DNA of 64,000 nucleotides from Moraxella sp. K1664 (GCF_039693965.1 NZ_CP155576.1:1178001-1242000), one strand, 5' to 3'; numbered from the stretch's first letter, positions 8,251-19,769 are shown. Notes: generated by a model not told the origin, from the letters alone. Made by a program: numbers and translations.

Positions 8251-10317
8251 ATGAATGATGTGAGCAAAGTCTCAGAACCCCTAGTGGTCGCCCCAAAGTC
8301 AGATTCAGAGAAAAAGTGGTGGACACTACTGATCATCTCTGGATTTATTGCCATGTTTAGCTTGGCGTATTTGGCGTACTCACTGCTAAAAGTAACCGAT
8401 TATCTTAGCGATGTTAATCAGCTGGAAGTTAATGCGGTAAATATCGTCAAAAACATCAATGACGCCACGTTTTCTCGTGATTTTGATGTTAGCAAAACCG
8501 CATATGCCAAACTGGTGGCGGATGTGCAGTCCTATGAGTTGGCACTATCACGCCTACAAAACAACAAGATGGTGGGCAATGCAGGAGCAATCAACGCCAT
8601 CAGCAATGACTGGCAATCCAAAAAGGACAGTGTGGATTATATCGTTGCACATCAAAATGACATCAATGCCTTGCAAGATTTACAAAAACAAGTCCAAGAT
8701 GCCACTCATCAAATGCAAGAGCAATATGCCAACGTTACCGACCAAGCCATGAAAGTGGGTGTATCGTCTGCTTTTATCAAAGAAATTCAAGGGCAAATTT
8801 TACGGCTTGAACGCATCAGCGAAAAAATGGCGGCATTGACCAGCAGTACAGGCACCAATACCGATGAGTTTAAAGCAGAAGTGGCAAATTTTTCACGTGT
8901 TTTGGACAATCAACAAGGAGCCTTTGGGCAAGTCTCCCCAGCCTTGCAAAATATTAATGATACGTATCAGCAAATGGTCAAACCTGTCATGGGTCAGCTG
9001 ACCGACCTAAGTAACCCCACCATCCAATCTCGTGAATCCGCCCAAGCACTTACCGACCTTGCCACCAAAACCCAAGAACAGCTGTCTAAGATTGACCGTG
9101 GTATCATTACCCAAAAAAGCATTCTCATCCCTGCACTTTTATTGTTGCTTAGTAGCCTTGTTTTGGCATTTGCCTTGTATCGCTTGCTAAGACAGCAAAG
9201 CAGTCAAGAGCTGCGTGTGAGTGAAAAAGAAAACTTGCGTCAGCGTCAAGAGATGGAAAAGGAAGCAGCACGAGCCAGACAAATCCAAGAAGAAAACGAA
9301 CGCTCACAAATGGCGATTTTGCGACTGCTTGATGAATTGGGAGATTTGGCAGAGGGTGACTTGACCGTAAATGCCACCGTATCAGAAGACTTTACAGGGG
9401 CGATTGCCGACTCGGTGAACTTTGCCATTGACCAACTGCGTCAGCTGGTACTTGTCATTAACACCACCGCCGACCGTGTTGCTCAGTCATCACAACAAAC
9501 ACAGATGACCGCTGTGGAACTTGCCGAAGCATCTGAGCATCAAGCCCAAGAGATTGCTGGTGTATCTGCTGCTATTAATGAAATGGCGGTTTCTATTGAT
9601 CAGGTATCAGCGAACGCATCAGAATCTGCTTCGGTTGCTCAGCGTTCGGTTGTCATCGCCCAAAATGGTGCAAACGTGGTACAGCGTTCCATTGAGGGCA
9701 TGAATACCATTCGTAATCAGATCCAAGAGACATCCAAACGTATTAAGCGTCTGGGTGAATCATCACAAGAGATTGGTGATATCGTTGGATTGATTAACGA
9801 CATCGCCGACCAGACCAACATCCTAGCCTTGAACGCCGCCATTCAAGCATCGATGGCAGGTGAGGCTGGTCGTGGTTTTGCTGTTGTTGCCGATGAGGTT
9901 CAGCGACTGGCGGAACGTTCTGCTGCGGCAACTCGTCAGATTGAAACACTGGTAAAAACCATTCAAGCAGATACCAATGAAGCGGTATCATCCATGGAAT
10001 CTACCACCGCAGAAGTTGTTAAAGGTGCCAAACTTGCCAAAGATGCTGGTGAAGCACTAGATGAGGTGCAAAACGTATCAAATACATTGGCAGACTTGAT
10101 TCAAAACATCTCAAACGCTGCTCGTCAGCAAGCCACATCAGCAGGTCATATTTCTAGCACGATGAACATCATCCAAGACATCACATCTCAGACATCATCA
10201 GGTACGATGGCAACCGCTCGTTCGGTAGGTCGTCTAAATGAGATGGCAGCGGCACTCCAAGAGTCGGTATCTGGCTTTAAGTTGTCAAATGATGATGACG
10301 TCTTTGCTGACAGCTGA
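8251..10317 (+). CDS. pilJ: PilJ, methyl-accepting chemotaxis-type receptor for type IV pili
   Basis: A 688-residue receptor. The frame opens at a TTG (8188), but the ATG at 8251 has AAAGGA 8 bases upstream. Features in order: TM1 ~22-45 ([21 protein letters not shown]), a ~265-residue periplasmic PilJ-type sensor rich in Gln/Asn, TM2 ([23 protein letters not shown]), a HAMP-like segment, then the long signalling helical hairpin. Its tip reads [50 protein letters not shown], with the PilJ-specific [13 protein letters not shown]. It senses surface contact/pilin and controls ChpA. Confidence 0.95.
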   Translation: MNDVSKVSEPLVVAPKSDSEKKWWTLLIISGFIAMFSLAYLAYSLLKVTDYLSDVNQLEVNAVNIVKNINDATFSRDFDVSKTAYAKLVADVQSYELALSRLQNNKMVGNAGAINAISNDWQSKKDSVDYIVAHQNDINALQDLQKQVQDATHQMQEQYANVTDQAMKVGVSSAFIKEIQGQILRLERISEKMAALTSSTGTNTDEFKAEVANFSRVLDNQQGAFGQVSPALQNINDTYQQMVKPVMGQLTDLSNPTIQSRESAQALTDLATKTQEQLSKIDRGIITQKSILIPALLLLLSSLVLAFALYRLLRQQSSQELRVSEKENLRQRQEMEKEAARARQIQEENERSQMAILRLLDELGDLAEGDLTVNATVSEDFTGAIADSVNFAIDQLRQLVLVINTTADRVAQSSQQTQMTAVELAEASEHQAQEIAGVSAAINEMAVSIDQVSANASESASVAQRSVVIAQNGANVVQRSIEGMNTIRNQIQETSKRIKRLGESSQEIGDIVGLINDIADQTNILALNAAIQASMAGEAGRGFAVVADEVQRLAERSAAATRQIETLVKTIQADTNEAVSSMESTTAEVVKGAKLAKDAGEALDEVQNVSNTLADLIQNISNAARQQATSAGHISSTMNIIQDITSQTSSGTMATARSVGRLNEMAAALQESVSGFKLSNDDDVFADS

Positions 10318-10338
10318 TTGTTGGTATAGGGGGACGTG

Positions 10339-11208
10339 ATGAATCTGCCTTTGTGGCAAGCGTACATAGAGCAAATCTGTGGATTTGTGTTACCATCGGT
10401 GCAACACAATTGGCTCATTCATGCCATTACAATCACCGCCCAAAATCATGGCATGAGTGCTGATGAATTGTACGATACCATACAACATGACAACATGATT
10501 TCATCGCAACCATTGTCGGCTTTGACTCAGTTGTTACTTGACAACCTACTCATTACTGAGAGTCGGTTTTTTCGCCATGAGCCGTCTTTGGCATTTGTCG
10601 GAGACTTGTATAAGTCCTACATCACCGAGCGACATAAGGTGACGCCATCGTTCGATGTCCCGTCGATGTTTTCGGTGTGGAGTGCAGGATGTTCCACAGG
10701 TCAAGAGACATACTCATTGGCGATGACACTTGGCTTGATATCTCGGCAGTTTGTCAGCCCTTTGCCGTTTCGGGTCAATGGGTCGGATTTGTCCGTACGC
10801 TCGCTGACGTTGGCAAAAAAGGGTGAATACATGGGCAGAAAAATTCATGAAATACCTGCCCGCCATCACTCTCAGCTTCATGCCATACAAAATAATGCAG
10901 ATGTTGCTGATTGCCAAAAAATATGGCAAGTGAATCAAGCAATCCGGCAACACACTCATTTTTTTTGGCATAATCTTTTTGCAAAAACACCACTTGAACT
11001 GCCTAAGCAACAGGTGATTATTTGTCAAAATGTGCTGATTTATTTTAGAAAATTTGACCAAAGAGACATCTTGGCATATTTTGTGCAGAATTTAGACATT
11101 GGGGGTTATGTTCTGCTTGCTCCCAATGAGGCCATGTTTTGGCAACACCCCAGTATGAGACGTGTGGATAACGGTCAAATTAACGCTTGGCAAAAAATAA
11201 GCCAATAA
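10339..11208 (+). CDS. pilK: PilK, CheR-type chemoreceptor methyltransferase
   Basis: A 289-residue protein. The upstream GTG at 10336 and the ATG at 10339 are adjacent; AGGGGG at 10328-10333 spaces better with the ATG. The SAM-binding motif is SVWSAGCSTGQETYSLAM, the second acidic motif FRVNGSDLSV, and the late motif IICQNVLIYFRKFDQRDIL, all CheR hallmarks. The N-terminal helical domain precedes. It should methylate glutamates of PilJ using S-adenosylmethionine. It lies 21 bases after pilJ. Length agrees with pseudomonad PilK. Confidence 0.92.
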   Translation: MNLPLWQAYIEQICGFVLPSVQHNWLIHAITITAQNHGMSADELYDTIQHDNMISSQPLSALTQLLLDNLLITESRFFRHEPSLAFVGDLYKSYITERHKVTPSFDVPSMFSVWSAGCSTGQETYSLAMTLGLISRQFVSPLPFRVNGSDLSVRSLTLAKKGEYMGRKIHEIPARHHSQLHAIQNNADVADCQKIWQVNQAIRQHTHFFWHNLFAKTPLELPKQQVIICQNVLIYFRKFDQRDILAYFVQNLDIGGYVLLAPNEAMFWQHPSMRRVDNGQINAWQKISQ

Positions 11209-11291
11209 ATGACCACCCACATCAAATAATGATTTAAAAATGGCGTAAGTCGATCAAGATATTATTTTTAAGATTGTTTTAGGATGATAAG

Positions 11292-14200
11292 ATGATTAAG
11301 CAGTCCAATGAATTAGTGGCATTAGAATGGCTCATTGACCCATTAAATCAGGAGTTTTGGGCGTTGCATGCCCATATAACACCATCGCCATCTGAGCTTT
11401 TGGCTCATTTTGCTCGTCAATATGACATTATTGGCAACGTGCTTGTCATGGCAAATTTACCCGACTTTACCAAACTTGCCCAAACCATCGCCCAAACTGC
11501 TGATTATTTTACAAAAGTGGGCAACCCTGCGGTATTAGCACCAAAAATCATCTATGCCAGTCATCTGTTACAGCATGAGATAAATCGCTATGCCACCACT
11601 GGATTTTTGCGACGTCCTTTGCTAAATTCACGCATTTATTATCTCAACTTAGTGGGTGCTCATTTGGGTGGCAAGATAGGCAAACAGAGCATTTTGCAGT
11701 CGGTGGTTCATGAGCGGTTTAGTGAGCAAATAGACCTAAAAGTGGTGCAGTCAAGCACGTTAGACGACAAAAGCTATCAAGAGATTAATCAGGTGTGGCG
11801 TGCGTTGGCAGGACAGCTTATTCAAAGCGGGGTCAATGGCGAGCAGCTGACCAAACTGCGTAATCTTAGCACGCATTTGGCAGGAGCGGCGGTGGAGCCT
11901 GTGCTACAAAAGCTGTGGCTCGTCACGGTGTTATGGCTTGAAAACACGGCACTAAACACCAAACCATTGCCATCTTATTATGCCCATATCTTAGGTGAGC
12001 TTGACCGTGTGATTGCTTTTCAAAAGGCAGGCATCACCCCAGAGCTTGAAGCGAGTATTTGGCTTGAAAATGTCATTGCTGATATTTATGTGGCACTTGC
12101 CAATCTGGACACACTCAATGAACAAGCTCATAACTTTTTAAAACGTCTCAATGAGATTTTAACGGACAATCAAACTTTCTTTTCCCATGTATTAACCACC
12201 ATTGAAGGGCTAATCTTTGCGTTGGCAGATAACAAGATTGAGACAAATGTATTATCTGCCCTACAAGAGCAACTGTCAGCACGTGGTTGGTCATTTTATG
12301 CTCGCTATGTGGAACAAATCATCAATGATGCCACCACCGCTCAAAGTAGTGATGAGATGTTTGCCCAAATGCAATGGCAAATAAACACTCAGCTCCAAGA
12401 TTTGTATACCGCCATCACCAGTACCGCCGAGGTTATCAATACCAAAGACAATCATCATGATGAAATGATTGTCAATGACAATGATGTACTTCGTGATGTG
12501 CGTATTTTGATGGAAGAGTTTAAAGATAAGTTCTTAGATTACCTACAAGATAAGCAAACTGATAAACTGCCATCATCTAAGAGTTTTGAGGTGCTGGTCA
12601 AAAGTTTTAATGACCTAGGATTGTTTGATGCAGCGACAGTGGCAACAAAAATGGCGGAGGTGTTCACCCTGCTTCAAGACAAATCACCAAATCATCTGTC
12701 ATGGCAAATTGCCCATAAGACCGCAGAGAGCTTGTCTTTATTTGAGATGTTCCTTGATAATTTGGCACAGCAAATATTTGATCATGCACTGCTGACCCGG
12801 ATAGAAGAATGTACCGATGATGTGCAAAAATTATTGCTTGATGCTAATCTAAACGAACCTGAACTGTCTGATGTGGAGATGGCACGACGTCTTGCCCATC
12901 AGCATACCACACTTTATGATGATGCAGGCGAACATTTGCCCGCTTTATCATCGCAGACGCATTTAGATGATGCCCAACAGACGCTTGATGTGGATACAAA
13001 TGCAGATATGGATTTGGGTGTAGATTTGGATGCCCATAATGAGCAAGTCCACCATGCACAAGATGTTGTTGTGAGTCATACTGATGAATTGTCTGTACAA
13101 AACAGTACCCAAGATAACCATCAAGATGAGCATCAAGAGCAAGTTACAAATGCGTTACCAACAGATGATGTCTCTGTGGATGATGATGTGATAAATACTG
13201 ATGCTAATGCCGATGCTGATAATGTCAGCATTGATGATGCCAATCTGGATATCTATCAAGATGCTAAGACAGTTGCCATAACGCCAGATGAACATGCCAA
13301 TGTCACAGATACCAGTTACCAAGATGTCAATCATCATAACACCCAAGACGACCAAATCAGTCAAGCATTTCAAGATGATTTTGATGATTTGTTTGATGAT
13401 ACGCTCACCTTTGATGATAATTTTGGTATTGATGACATCAAAACGCCCACAAAGAGCGAAACAGCCGATGAAATGAAGCCCGCCTTTGATGTGGCAGACG
13501 ATGAGTTGTTTGATGATATTTTTGTTGATGAGCCAGTTTTGGCAGTTAATCAAGCAGACGACCAAAGTCAAAATCAAAATCAACGCTTGGATGATGACCA
13601 AGTCCAAGATGAGTCACAAGCCATCAGTCATCTGCCTGATGAAGACATTGAGTTGGATTTGTTTGATGACAGCATTGCATTGACCTTGGATGATGATGAG
13701 CTTGATGACGACGAGCTGGTGGTGGACGAGTTGCCCGACCAAGAGCCACGCACGACAGAAGATGGCGTGTATGTGACCCAAGAAGATGATGAAATTTTGT
13801 TGTCTGATTATGTTAATGAAGGCACGGTGGATAATGTCGTACCAAGCCTTGCAAGCAGTGAGTTATTGGTTGATGAGCCTTTGGCAAATGATGTCATCGA
13901 AGATGAAGCGGTGGTTGATGATGTAGATGTTGCTCAAACCGATGATGACCAAGATGTGTCAGCCCAAGATGTGTTTGATGAAGTTGTCTTTGATGATGAG
14001 ATGATTGGCGAAGATGATGTTGACGACATCATGATTGGTGAGAATGAGTCAGAAGATAAGACAGATGATGACATAGATGACAAGATGGATGACGGCTTAG
14101 GGTCAAAGATAGAGCCCAAACTGGCAGACGACCCCATCAAACAAGCACCCAATGAACCACAGTCAGATGACGAAGAGCAGATTCTTATTGGCGAAGATGA

Positions 14201-17200
14201 CGTTATTTTTGATGATGATTTTGACAGTGTGAACGACGATGTTATTTTTGATGATGCTGATGATATCGATGATGTAGACGACACGAATAATGTCAATATT
14301 GCTGATACTGCCGATGAAAAACCTGCCCAAATAGAGTCTGATGGGCAAGTGACAGGTCTTGATGAGACAGAACAAGACGTGGTGGATGATGAGCAGGTCG
14401 CAGATGGTCTAAGCGAAGTTTATCTTGCTGCCAAGGCAAGCCTAAAAGAAGATGATTTTAGTCATGACGAAGAATTCCGTGAGATATTCATCGAAGAAGT
14501 CGATGAAGTCATGGAAGAGATGCACACGCACCTACCAAAATGGCAAGCCGACCCCCAAAACCTAAAACCATTAAAAGAAGTTCGCCGTAACTGGCACACA
14601 CTCAAAGGTTCAGGGCGTATGGTGGGGGCATTCCAAGTGGGCGAGACTGCTTGGGCGATTGAAAACATGCTAAACCGTGTCCTAGACGAGACGGTCAAAG
14701 TCAGCCCTGATGTGGTTGCCATCGTTAGTGAAACTGCCCAGATTATCCCTGTTATGGTGCAGGACTTTGCCAATAGTCAGCCCCCGAGCGTGGATAATGC
14801 ATTGGTGGTCATGCGTGCCAACAACATCTTGGCGGGCAGACCCATGGATGAAGGCAAGCCTGACCCAGCAGACAAGAGTGTATCAGATGACAGGGAAGAT
14901 AAGCCGTTGCAAGTGGATGAGCCTGCCTTTGTGGCAGACGATGATATGGTTGATATTGCCGATGAGTCGGTGTCGTCTGATGACGTGGTGATGGATGATG
15001 AGTTGCCATCTGAGATTGACATGCTTATCGGCGATGATGATCTTGTCGATGAGATGATGTTTGATGATGAAACAGAACAAACATCAAGCAGTGACATCAA
15101 TGATGGCCCAGATGATGTTGATGTCAAAGATGGTCTTGCCGTGTCTGATGAGATGCCATCAAAAACGCAGAGTGCCTTGCCAGAGGTGTTACTGCCCTTT
15201 ATTGAGACTGCCAAGGCGACCACGCATGAGCCGATGGAAGTTGATGAAGACATTCGTGAGATTTATATCGAAGAGGCAGGCGAGGTCTTAGAGACCATCA
15301 TTCCACTTTTTGATAAATACCAAAGCAGTCCTGACAAAGGTACGCTGACCGATATCCGTCGGGGATTTCACACCCTAAAAGGCTCAGGACGCATGGTTGG
15401 GGCGTATGAATTGGGCGAGCTGGCTTGGTCGATTGAGAACATGCTAAACCGTGTCCTAGATGAGACCGTGCCGATGGATGCTGGCATGCAGGCACTCATC
15501 GGCGACGTGCTAGGTGAGTTTGATGCGTTGGTGTCCATCTTTGAGTCCAAAGCTGACGACTATCCCGCCAAGATAAAACTGTGGGAGGCGGTAGCTCATG
15601 CATACAGTAAAGGGCATGGTAAGGATTTTGACTATCGCATGTTGGATATGACTGATGGGTCGGATAAAAACACCGCTACCCAAAACGCCAATGCAGAAGA
15701 CAGCGATGATATTGACAGAGCCGATGATGTCGCTTGGCAGTCGTTAGATGATGAAGTGTTGGGGTCTGAGCCTGTTTTGACAGAGTCATCAGTAGAAGAT
15801 GAGTCAAGCCAAGACACCATCGATGACAAAACCACCCAACAGGCAGACCACACCCAAGATGATGAGACTGGCAAAAAAACCAAACCCACTCATGAAGCAC
15901 TCAGCTTGGTGGAGCAAGCAGGTCAGCTCATGTCTAGCACCACGCCAAGCAGCCCTGTGGATGATGAAGAGGACATGCTGTGCCAAATCTTTATCGAAGA
16001 AGCCAGAGAGTTATTGGCAGAGGTAACAACATTTTTAAATGCACATGAAGCAGATAGCCAAACACCTGTGGATAATAACGTGGTGCGTGCATTTCATACT
16101 TTGCGTGGGGCATCAGGCTTGGCACCGCTGGTGGCGGTAGGCGAGGTGGGTGCCATCATCGAGCGTGGTTTGCAAAGTTTGCAACATCATGATGCACCGA
16201 TGGGTAACAAACACAAACAAGCACTCAAAAATGCAGTGGCATTTATTGATGGCTATCTTGATGCGTACAATCAAACCGATGGTAATCTCATCACCGCCCA
16301 AGAGCTAGGAGAGCTGGCTGAGGACAAACAAGAAATCGAAGAGCTGATGCTCGATGAGAGTGATGTTTATCATGTAGAGAGCCTAATTGAAGGCATTGAT
16401 GAACTGCTTGATGCTGAGCTTGAACTAGAAGGCATGAGTGCCAAAGAGCAAAATGTCATTTGCGATTATGCCAAAACACAGCTTGCTCAGATTGACATGC
16501 TCTCAGCACGCACGCACGATTTGCCAAAATTCCAAAGCCTGCTTGCATCCTTAAAGCCTGCCTATGAACTCATGGCAGAGCATGCCGACCAAGCCAAAGA
16601 TGACAGCTTTATCGATGCCTTGCTTGCGGTGCACCATGAGTTGATTGGGCTGTTTGATGCCATGGCAGGTAGCATGGCATTGACGGTGGATAAGGCGGTT
16701 TTAAATAATCTAAGCACCATCACTTTGGAGCGAGAGAATTATTATCAAGAGCTGGGCAATACCCTAAAAGAGCAGTCCAAGACCGAAGAGAGCGCCGATT
16801 CGTCTGGAACAGCAAGCGATGAAGGGGCGTCACACTCTGATTCTCAAACAGCACCCATTCGTCTAGAAGTGATTGCCACAGATGATGAGCTGTTGGAAAT
16901 CTTTTTGGATGAAGCGTTAGAGCTTGATGCTGAGGTGACAGAAGTTTTTGGGCAATGGCGAGATGATAAAGACAACCTTGACCACCTAAAAACCTTACAA
17001 CGCCATTTGCATACCATCAAAGGCGGAGCCAGGCTGGCAGGCATCAGCAGTATTGGCGACCTAACTCACGAAGCAGAGAGTGTGTACGAACGCTTCACCA
17101 ATAAGCAGATGACCGTCACTGACCCGTGGGTTCGCACCATGCAACGCGTGCAGGACGTATTGTCCTTGCAGTTGGATGCGGTCAAAAACACCAAGCAGTC

Positions 17201-19739
17201 TTTCTTTGCAGATAACACCATTGCTGATTTGCAGGCTTATTTGTCCGCAGGAGAAGTCCCAGAGGGGGCCATGATAGCCATTCCTGTGCTTGATGCCAAA
17301 AAAGAAGAGCAAGAAGCGGTTGCCACGCCAGAGATAACTGAAGTGCCACTTGATGAGACATCCAGATATCAGCATTTCATCAGCGAGTCATGGCAGGGCG
17401 TGTTGTCTGATAAAGACATCTTGGACGTGTTCTTAGAAGAGGCTAAGGAGCTTGCTGAGAGCAGTAGCGAGGACTTTGCGGCGTTTCGTAACAACACATC
17501 CGACGTGGTGAGCTTGCAGTCATTGCAACGTAAGCTACACACCATCAAAGGCGGGGCAAGAATGGTCTCTGCCAATGGTGTGGCTGATCTTGCCCATGAG
17601 ATGGAGACGGTCTATGAAGAGCTGGGCAACCGCCGTCTGCCTGCCACACGAATGGTGGCAAACCTGCTTTTTGCATGTCATGACTGGATTACATCAGCGG
17701 TTGGACTGCTAGAACACAACTACAACCCACCACGCCCGACACCGTTGGTGGATGCCTTGCACCGTTTCATCAAAAACCCTGATGACCTAAACGAAGTGCC
17801 TGTGGTGTCGCTTGAAAAAGAAATTGATTTTATCAATGAATATCAAGCCTTCTTGGCAGCATCCAAAAACACCCGTGACATCAGTCGTATGCCACCCATG
17901 AAAGGCGTGTTTGGCGAAAGCGTGGACAGTAGCAGTAACAATGAGATGATTCGTATCTCAGCTCCCCTACTTGAACGCATGATTAACTTGTCAGGCGAGG
18001 CGGCGATTAACCGTGCTCGTATTGACATGAACCTTGCCAGCATCACAGGCAGTATCGAGGAGATGGGTGTTACGGTTCAGCGTCTGTTTGACCAGCTACG
18101 TCGTATGGATATTGAGCTAGAAGAGCAGATTATGGCACAGATTGATGATGGTACATTTGATGAGGACTTTGACCCCTTAGAAATGGACCAGTATTCATCA
18201 CTCAACCAGTTGTCAAAATCACTCTCAGAGTCAGCATCGGACTTGCTAGACATTAAGGCGACCATGTTAGATAAGACTCGTGATGGCGAAAACTTATTGC
18301 TACAATTATCACGCACCCAAGCAGACTTACAAGACAGCTTGATGAATTCACGGATGGTGCCTTTTTCACGTCTGACCCCACGCTTACAACGCATCGTGCG
18401 TCAGACAGCGAGCGAGCTGGGCAAGAACGTGGAGCTGACGGTGATTAATGCCGATGATGAGATGGACAGAAGTATTCTTGATCGTATCACATCACCGCTA
18501 GAACACATGCTTCGTAACGCTGTTGACCATGGTGTTGAGATGCCCACCAAGCGTAGTGAGCTGGGCAAGCCACTAACAGGGCGTATCGTGTTGGAGGTCC
18601 TGCGTGAAGGGGGCGAGATGGTCATCTTGCTGTCTGATGATGGTTCGGGCGTGAATGTAGAGGCGGTGCGTAACAAAGCCATCAGCCAAGGTCTTATCCA
18701 TCCCGATGAACAGCTTGCTGATAACGACATCATGCAGTATATCTTTAACGCAGGTCTGTCCACCACAAACAAAGTAACCCAAATCTCAGGGCGTGGCGTA
18801 GGCATGGACGTGGTGCGAACAGAGATTCGTCAGTTGGGTGGCTCGGTATCGGTAGAGTCGGAGTTTGGCAAGGGTTCTCGTTTTATCATCCGTGTGCCAT
18901 TGACCGTGTCTATGTCAGATGCACTCATCGTGCGTGTGGCTGACCGCCAATACGCCATCCCACTGGTACAGATTGAGCGTGTGGTGCAGATGAATGCCAC
19001 AGAACTGCTGGCTTATCATCAGTCGGGCAATAACACCATTAAGATTGATAACAAAAACTATCGTCTGCGTTATCTCAATGAAATTTTAACAGGCAGTTAT
19101 TTTAATGAAATCATCTCAGGCGTGACTTTGCCCGTCATCATCATCAAGACTCAGACAGGGCAAGCCCTTGCCTTGCAGGTGGATGAGATTGTAGGTTCTC
19201 GTATTGAGATTGTGGTTAAGCCATTAGGTCGTCAACTCTCCAACCTATCGGGAATCTCAGCGGCAACCATTATGGGTGATGGTTCGGTCATGCTTATTCT
19301 TGACCTGTTGGCACTCATGCGTACCGCTCAGGCGAAACGAGAAAGCAAAGAGATGGAGCCTGTCGTCAGCCGTCGCCATCTCATCATGGTGGCGGACGAC
19401 TCGGTAACGGTGCGTAAGGTAACGTCTCGTTTCTTAGAGCGTCAAGGCTTTGAGGTGATTGTTGCCAAAGATGGTGTTGATGCCATTGAGATTTTGCAAG
19501 ACAACATGCCTGATTTGATGCTACTTGACATTGAAATGCCACGTATGGATGGCTTTGAAGTCGCAACGCAGGTGCGTCACAGCCCCCGTTTGAGTCATTT
19601 ACCCATCATCATGATTACATCACGAACGGGCGAGAAGCACCGAGATCGTGCCTTTGAGATTGGCGTTAATGACTACATGGGTAAGCCGTTCCAAGAGGTG
19701 GAGTTGTTGGAGCGTATTGGCAAACTGCTGAACATTTAG
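11292..19739 (+). CDS. chpA: ChpA, giant multi-Hpt hybrid chemotaxis histidine kinase
   Basis: A 2815-residue CheA/CheY hybrid; AGGA at 11281-11284 precedes the ATG. Order: N-terminal helical ChpA domain (1-~540); Asp-rich linker (~550-1040); five recognisable Hpt domains with phospho-His H1102 and H1360 (both HTLKGSGRMVGA), H1602 (HTLRGASGLA), H1907 and H2083 (both HTIKGGAR); CheA-type dimerisation region (~2210-2380); HATPase (HMLRNAVDHGVE ~2405, GRGVGMDVVR); CheW-like domain (~2530-2680); and a C-terminal receiver (~2697-2815, acceptor D2746 in LLLDIEMPRMDGF). Two further acidic linkers separate Hpt1/2 and Hpt2/3. It phosphorylates PilG and PilH. It is longer than the ~2470 residues of P. 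aeruginosa ChpA, mainly because of the linkers. Confidence 0.97.
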   Translation: MIKQSNELVALEWLIDPLNQEFWALHAHITPSPSELLAHFARQYDIIGNVLVMANLPDFTKLAQTIAQTADYFTKVGNPAVLAPKIIYASHLLQHEINRYATTGFLRRPLLNSRIYYLNLVGAHLGGKIGKQSILQSVVHERFSEQIDLKVVQSSTLDDKSYQEINQVWRALAGQLIQSGVNGEQLTKLRNLSTHLAGAAVEPVLQKLWLVTVLWLENTALNTKPLPSYYAHILGELDRVIAFQKAGITPELEASIWLENVIADIYVALANLDTLNEQAHNFLKRLNEILTDNQTFFSHVLTTIEGLIFALADNKIETNVLSALQEQLSARGWSFYARYVEQIINDATTAQSSDEMFAQMQWQINTQLQDLYTAITSTAEVINTKDNHHDEMIVNDNDVLRDVRILMEEFKDKFLDYLQDKQTDKLPSSKSFEVLVKSFNDLGLFDAATVATKMAEVFTLLQDKSPNHLSWQIAHKTAESLSLFEMFLDNLAQQIFDHALLTRIEECTDDVQKLLLDANLNEPELSDVEMARRLAHQHTTLYDDAGEHLPALSSQTHLDDAQQTLDVDTNADMDLGVDLDAHNEQVHHAQDVVVSHTDELSVQNSTQDNHQDEHQEQVTNALPTDDVSVDDDVINTDANADADNVSIDDANLDIYQDAKTVAITPDEHANVTDTSYQDVNHHNTQDDQISQAFQDDFDDLFDDTLTFDDNFGIDDIKTPTKSETADEMKPAFDVADDELFDDIFVDEPVLAVNQADDQSQNQNQRLDDDQVQDESQAISHLPDEDIELDLFDDSIALTLDDDELDDDELVVDELPDQEPRTTEDGVYVTQEDDEILLSDYVNEGTVDNVVPSLASSELLVDEPLANDVIEDEAVVDDVDVAQTDDDQDVSAQDVFDEVVFDDEMIGEDDVDDIMIGENESEDKTDDDIDDKMDDGLGSKIEPKLADDPIKQAPNEPQSDDEEQILIGEDDVIFDDDFDSVNDDVIFDDADDIDDVDDTNNVNIADTADEKPAQIESDGQVTGLDETEQDVVDDEQVADGLSEVYLAAKASLKEDDFSHDEEFREIFIEEVDEVMEEMHTHLPKWQADPQNLKPLKEVRRNWHTLKGSGRMVGAFQVGETAWAIENMLNRVLDETVKVSPDVVAIVSETAQIIPVMVQDFANSQPPSVDNALVVMRANNILAGRPMDEGKPDPADKSVSDDREDKPLQVDEPAFVADDDMVDIADESVSSDDVVMDDELPSEIDMLIGDDDLVDEMMFDDETEQTSSSDINDGPDDVDVKDGLAVSDEMPSKTQSALPEVLLPFIETAKATTHEPMEVDEDIREIYIEEAGEVLETIIPLFDKYQSSPDKGTLTDIRRGFHTLKGSGRMVGAYELGELAWSIENMLNRVLDETVPMDAGMQALIGDVLGEFDALVSIFESKADDYPAKIKLWEAVAHAYSKGHGKDFDYRMLDMTDGSDKNTATQNANAEDSDDIDRADDVAWQSLDDEVLGSEPVLTESSVEDESSQDTIDDKTTQQADHTQDDETGKKTKPTHEALSLVEQAGQLMSSTTPSSPVDDEEDMLCQIFIEEARELLAEVTTFLNAHEADSQTPVDNNVVRAFHTLRGASGLAPLVAVGEVGAIIERGLQSLQHHDAPMGNKHKQALKNAVAFIDGYLDAYNQTDGNLITAQELGELAEDKQEIEELMLDESDVYHVESLIEGIDELLDAELELEGMSAKEQNVICDYAKTQLAQIDMLSARTHDLPKFQSLLASLKPAYELMAEHADQAKDDSFIDALLAVHHELIGLFDAMAGSMALTVDKAVLNNLSTITLERENYYQELGNTLKEQSKTEESADSSGTASDEGASHSDSQTAPIRLEVIATDDELLEIFLDEALELDAEVTEVFGQWRDDKDNLDHLKTLQRHLHTIKGGARLAGISSIGDLTHEAESVYERFTNKQMTVTDPWVRTMQRVQDVLSLQLDAVKNTKQSFFADNTIADLQAYLSAGEVPEGAMIAIPVLDAKKEEQEAVATPEITEVPLDETSRYQHFISESWQGVLSDKDILDVFLEEAKELAESSSEDFAAFRNNTSDVVSLQSLQRKLHTIKGGARMVSANGVADLAHEMETVYEELGNRRLPATRMVANLLFACHDWITSAVGLLEHNYNPPRPTPLVDALHRFIKNPDDLNEVPVVSLEKEIDFINEYQAFLAASKNTRDISRMPPMKGVFGESVDSSSNNEMIRISAPLLERMINLSGEAAINRARIDMNLASITGSIEEMGVTVQRLFDQLRRMDIELEEQIMAQIDDGTFDEDFDPLEMDQYSSLNQLSKSLSESASDLLDIKATMLDKTRDGENLLLQLSRTQADLQDSLMNSRMVPFSRLTPRLQRIVRQTASELGKNVELTVINADDEMDRSILDRITSPLEHMLRNAVDHGVEMPTKRSELGKPLTGRIVLEVLREGGEMVILLSDDGSGVNVEAVRNKAISQGLIHPDEQLADNDIMQYIFNAGLSTTNKVTQISGRGVGMDVVRTEIRQLGGSVSVESEFGKGSRFIIRVPLTVSMSDALIVRVADRQYAIPLVQIERVVQMNATELLAYHQSGNNTIKIDNKNYRLRYLNEILTGSYFNEIISGVTLPVIIIKTQTGQALALQVDEIVGSRIEIVVKPLGRQLSNLSGISAATIMGDGSVMLILDLLALMRTAQAKRESKEMEPVVSRRHLIMVADDSVTVRKVTSRFLERQGFEVIVAKDGVDAIEILQDNMPDLMLLDIEMPRMDGFEVATQVRHSPRLSHLPIIMITSRTGEKHRDRAFEIGVNDYMGKPFQEVELLERIGKLLNI

Positions 19740-19769
19740 CGGTTTGTTAATGGAAGATGATGGTGGGCA

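Noticed and set aside
13155-13607. Long minus-strand frames opposite the Asp-rich linker of chpA (also 13934-14296, 14777-15253)
   Set aside because: GAT-rich coding DNA leaves the other frames free of stop codons; the products are Ile- or Ser-rich low-complexity sequences.
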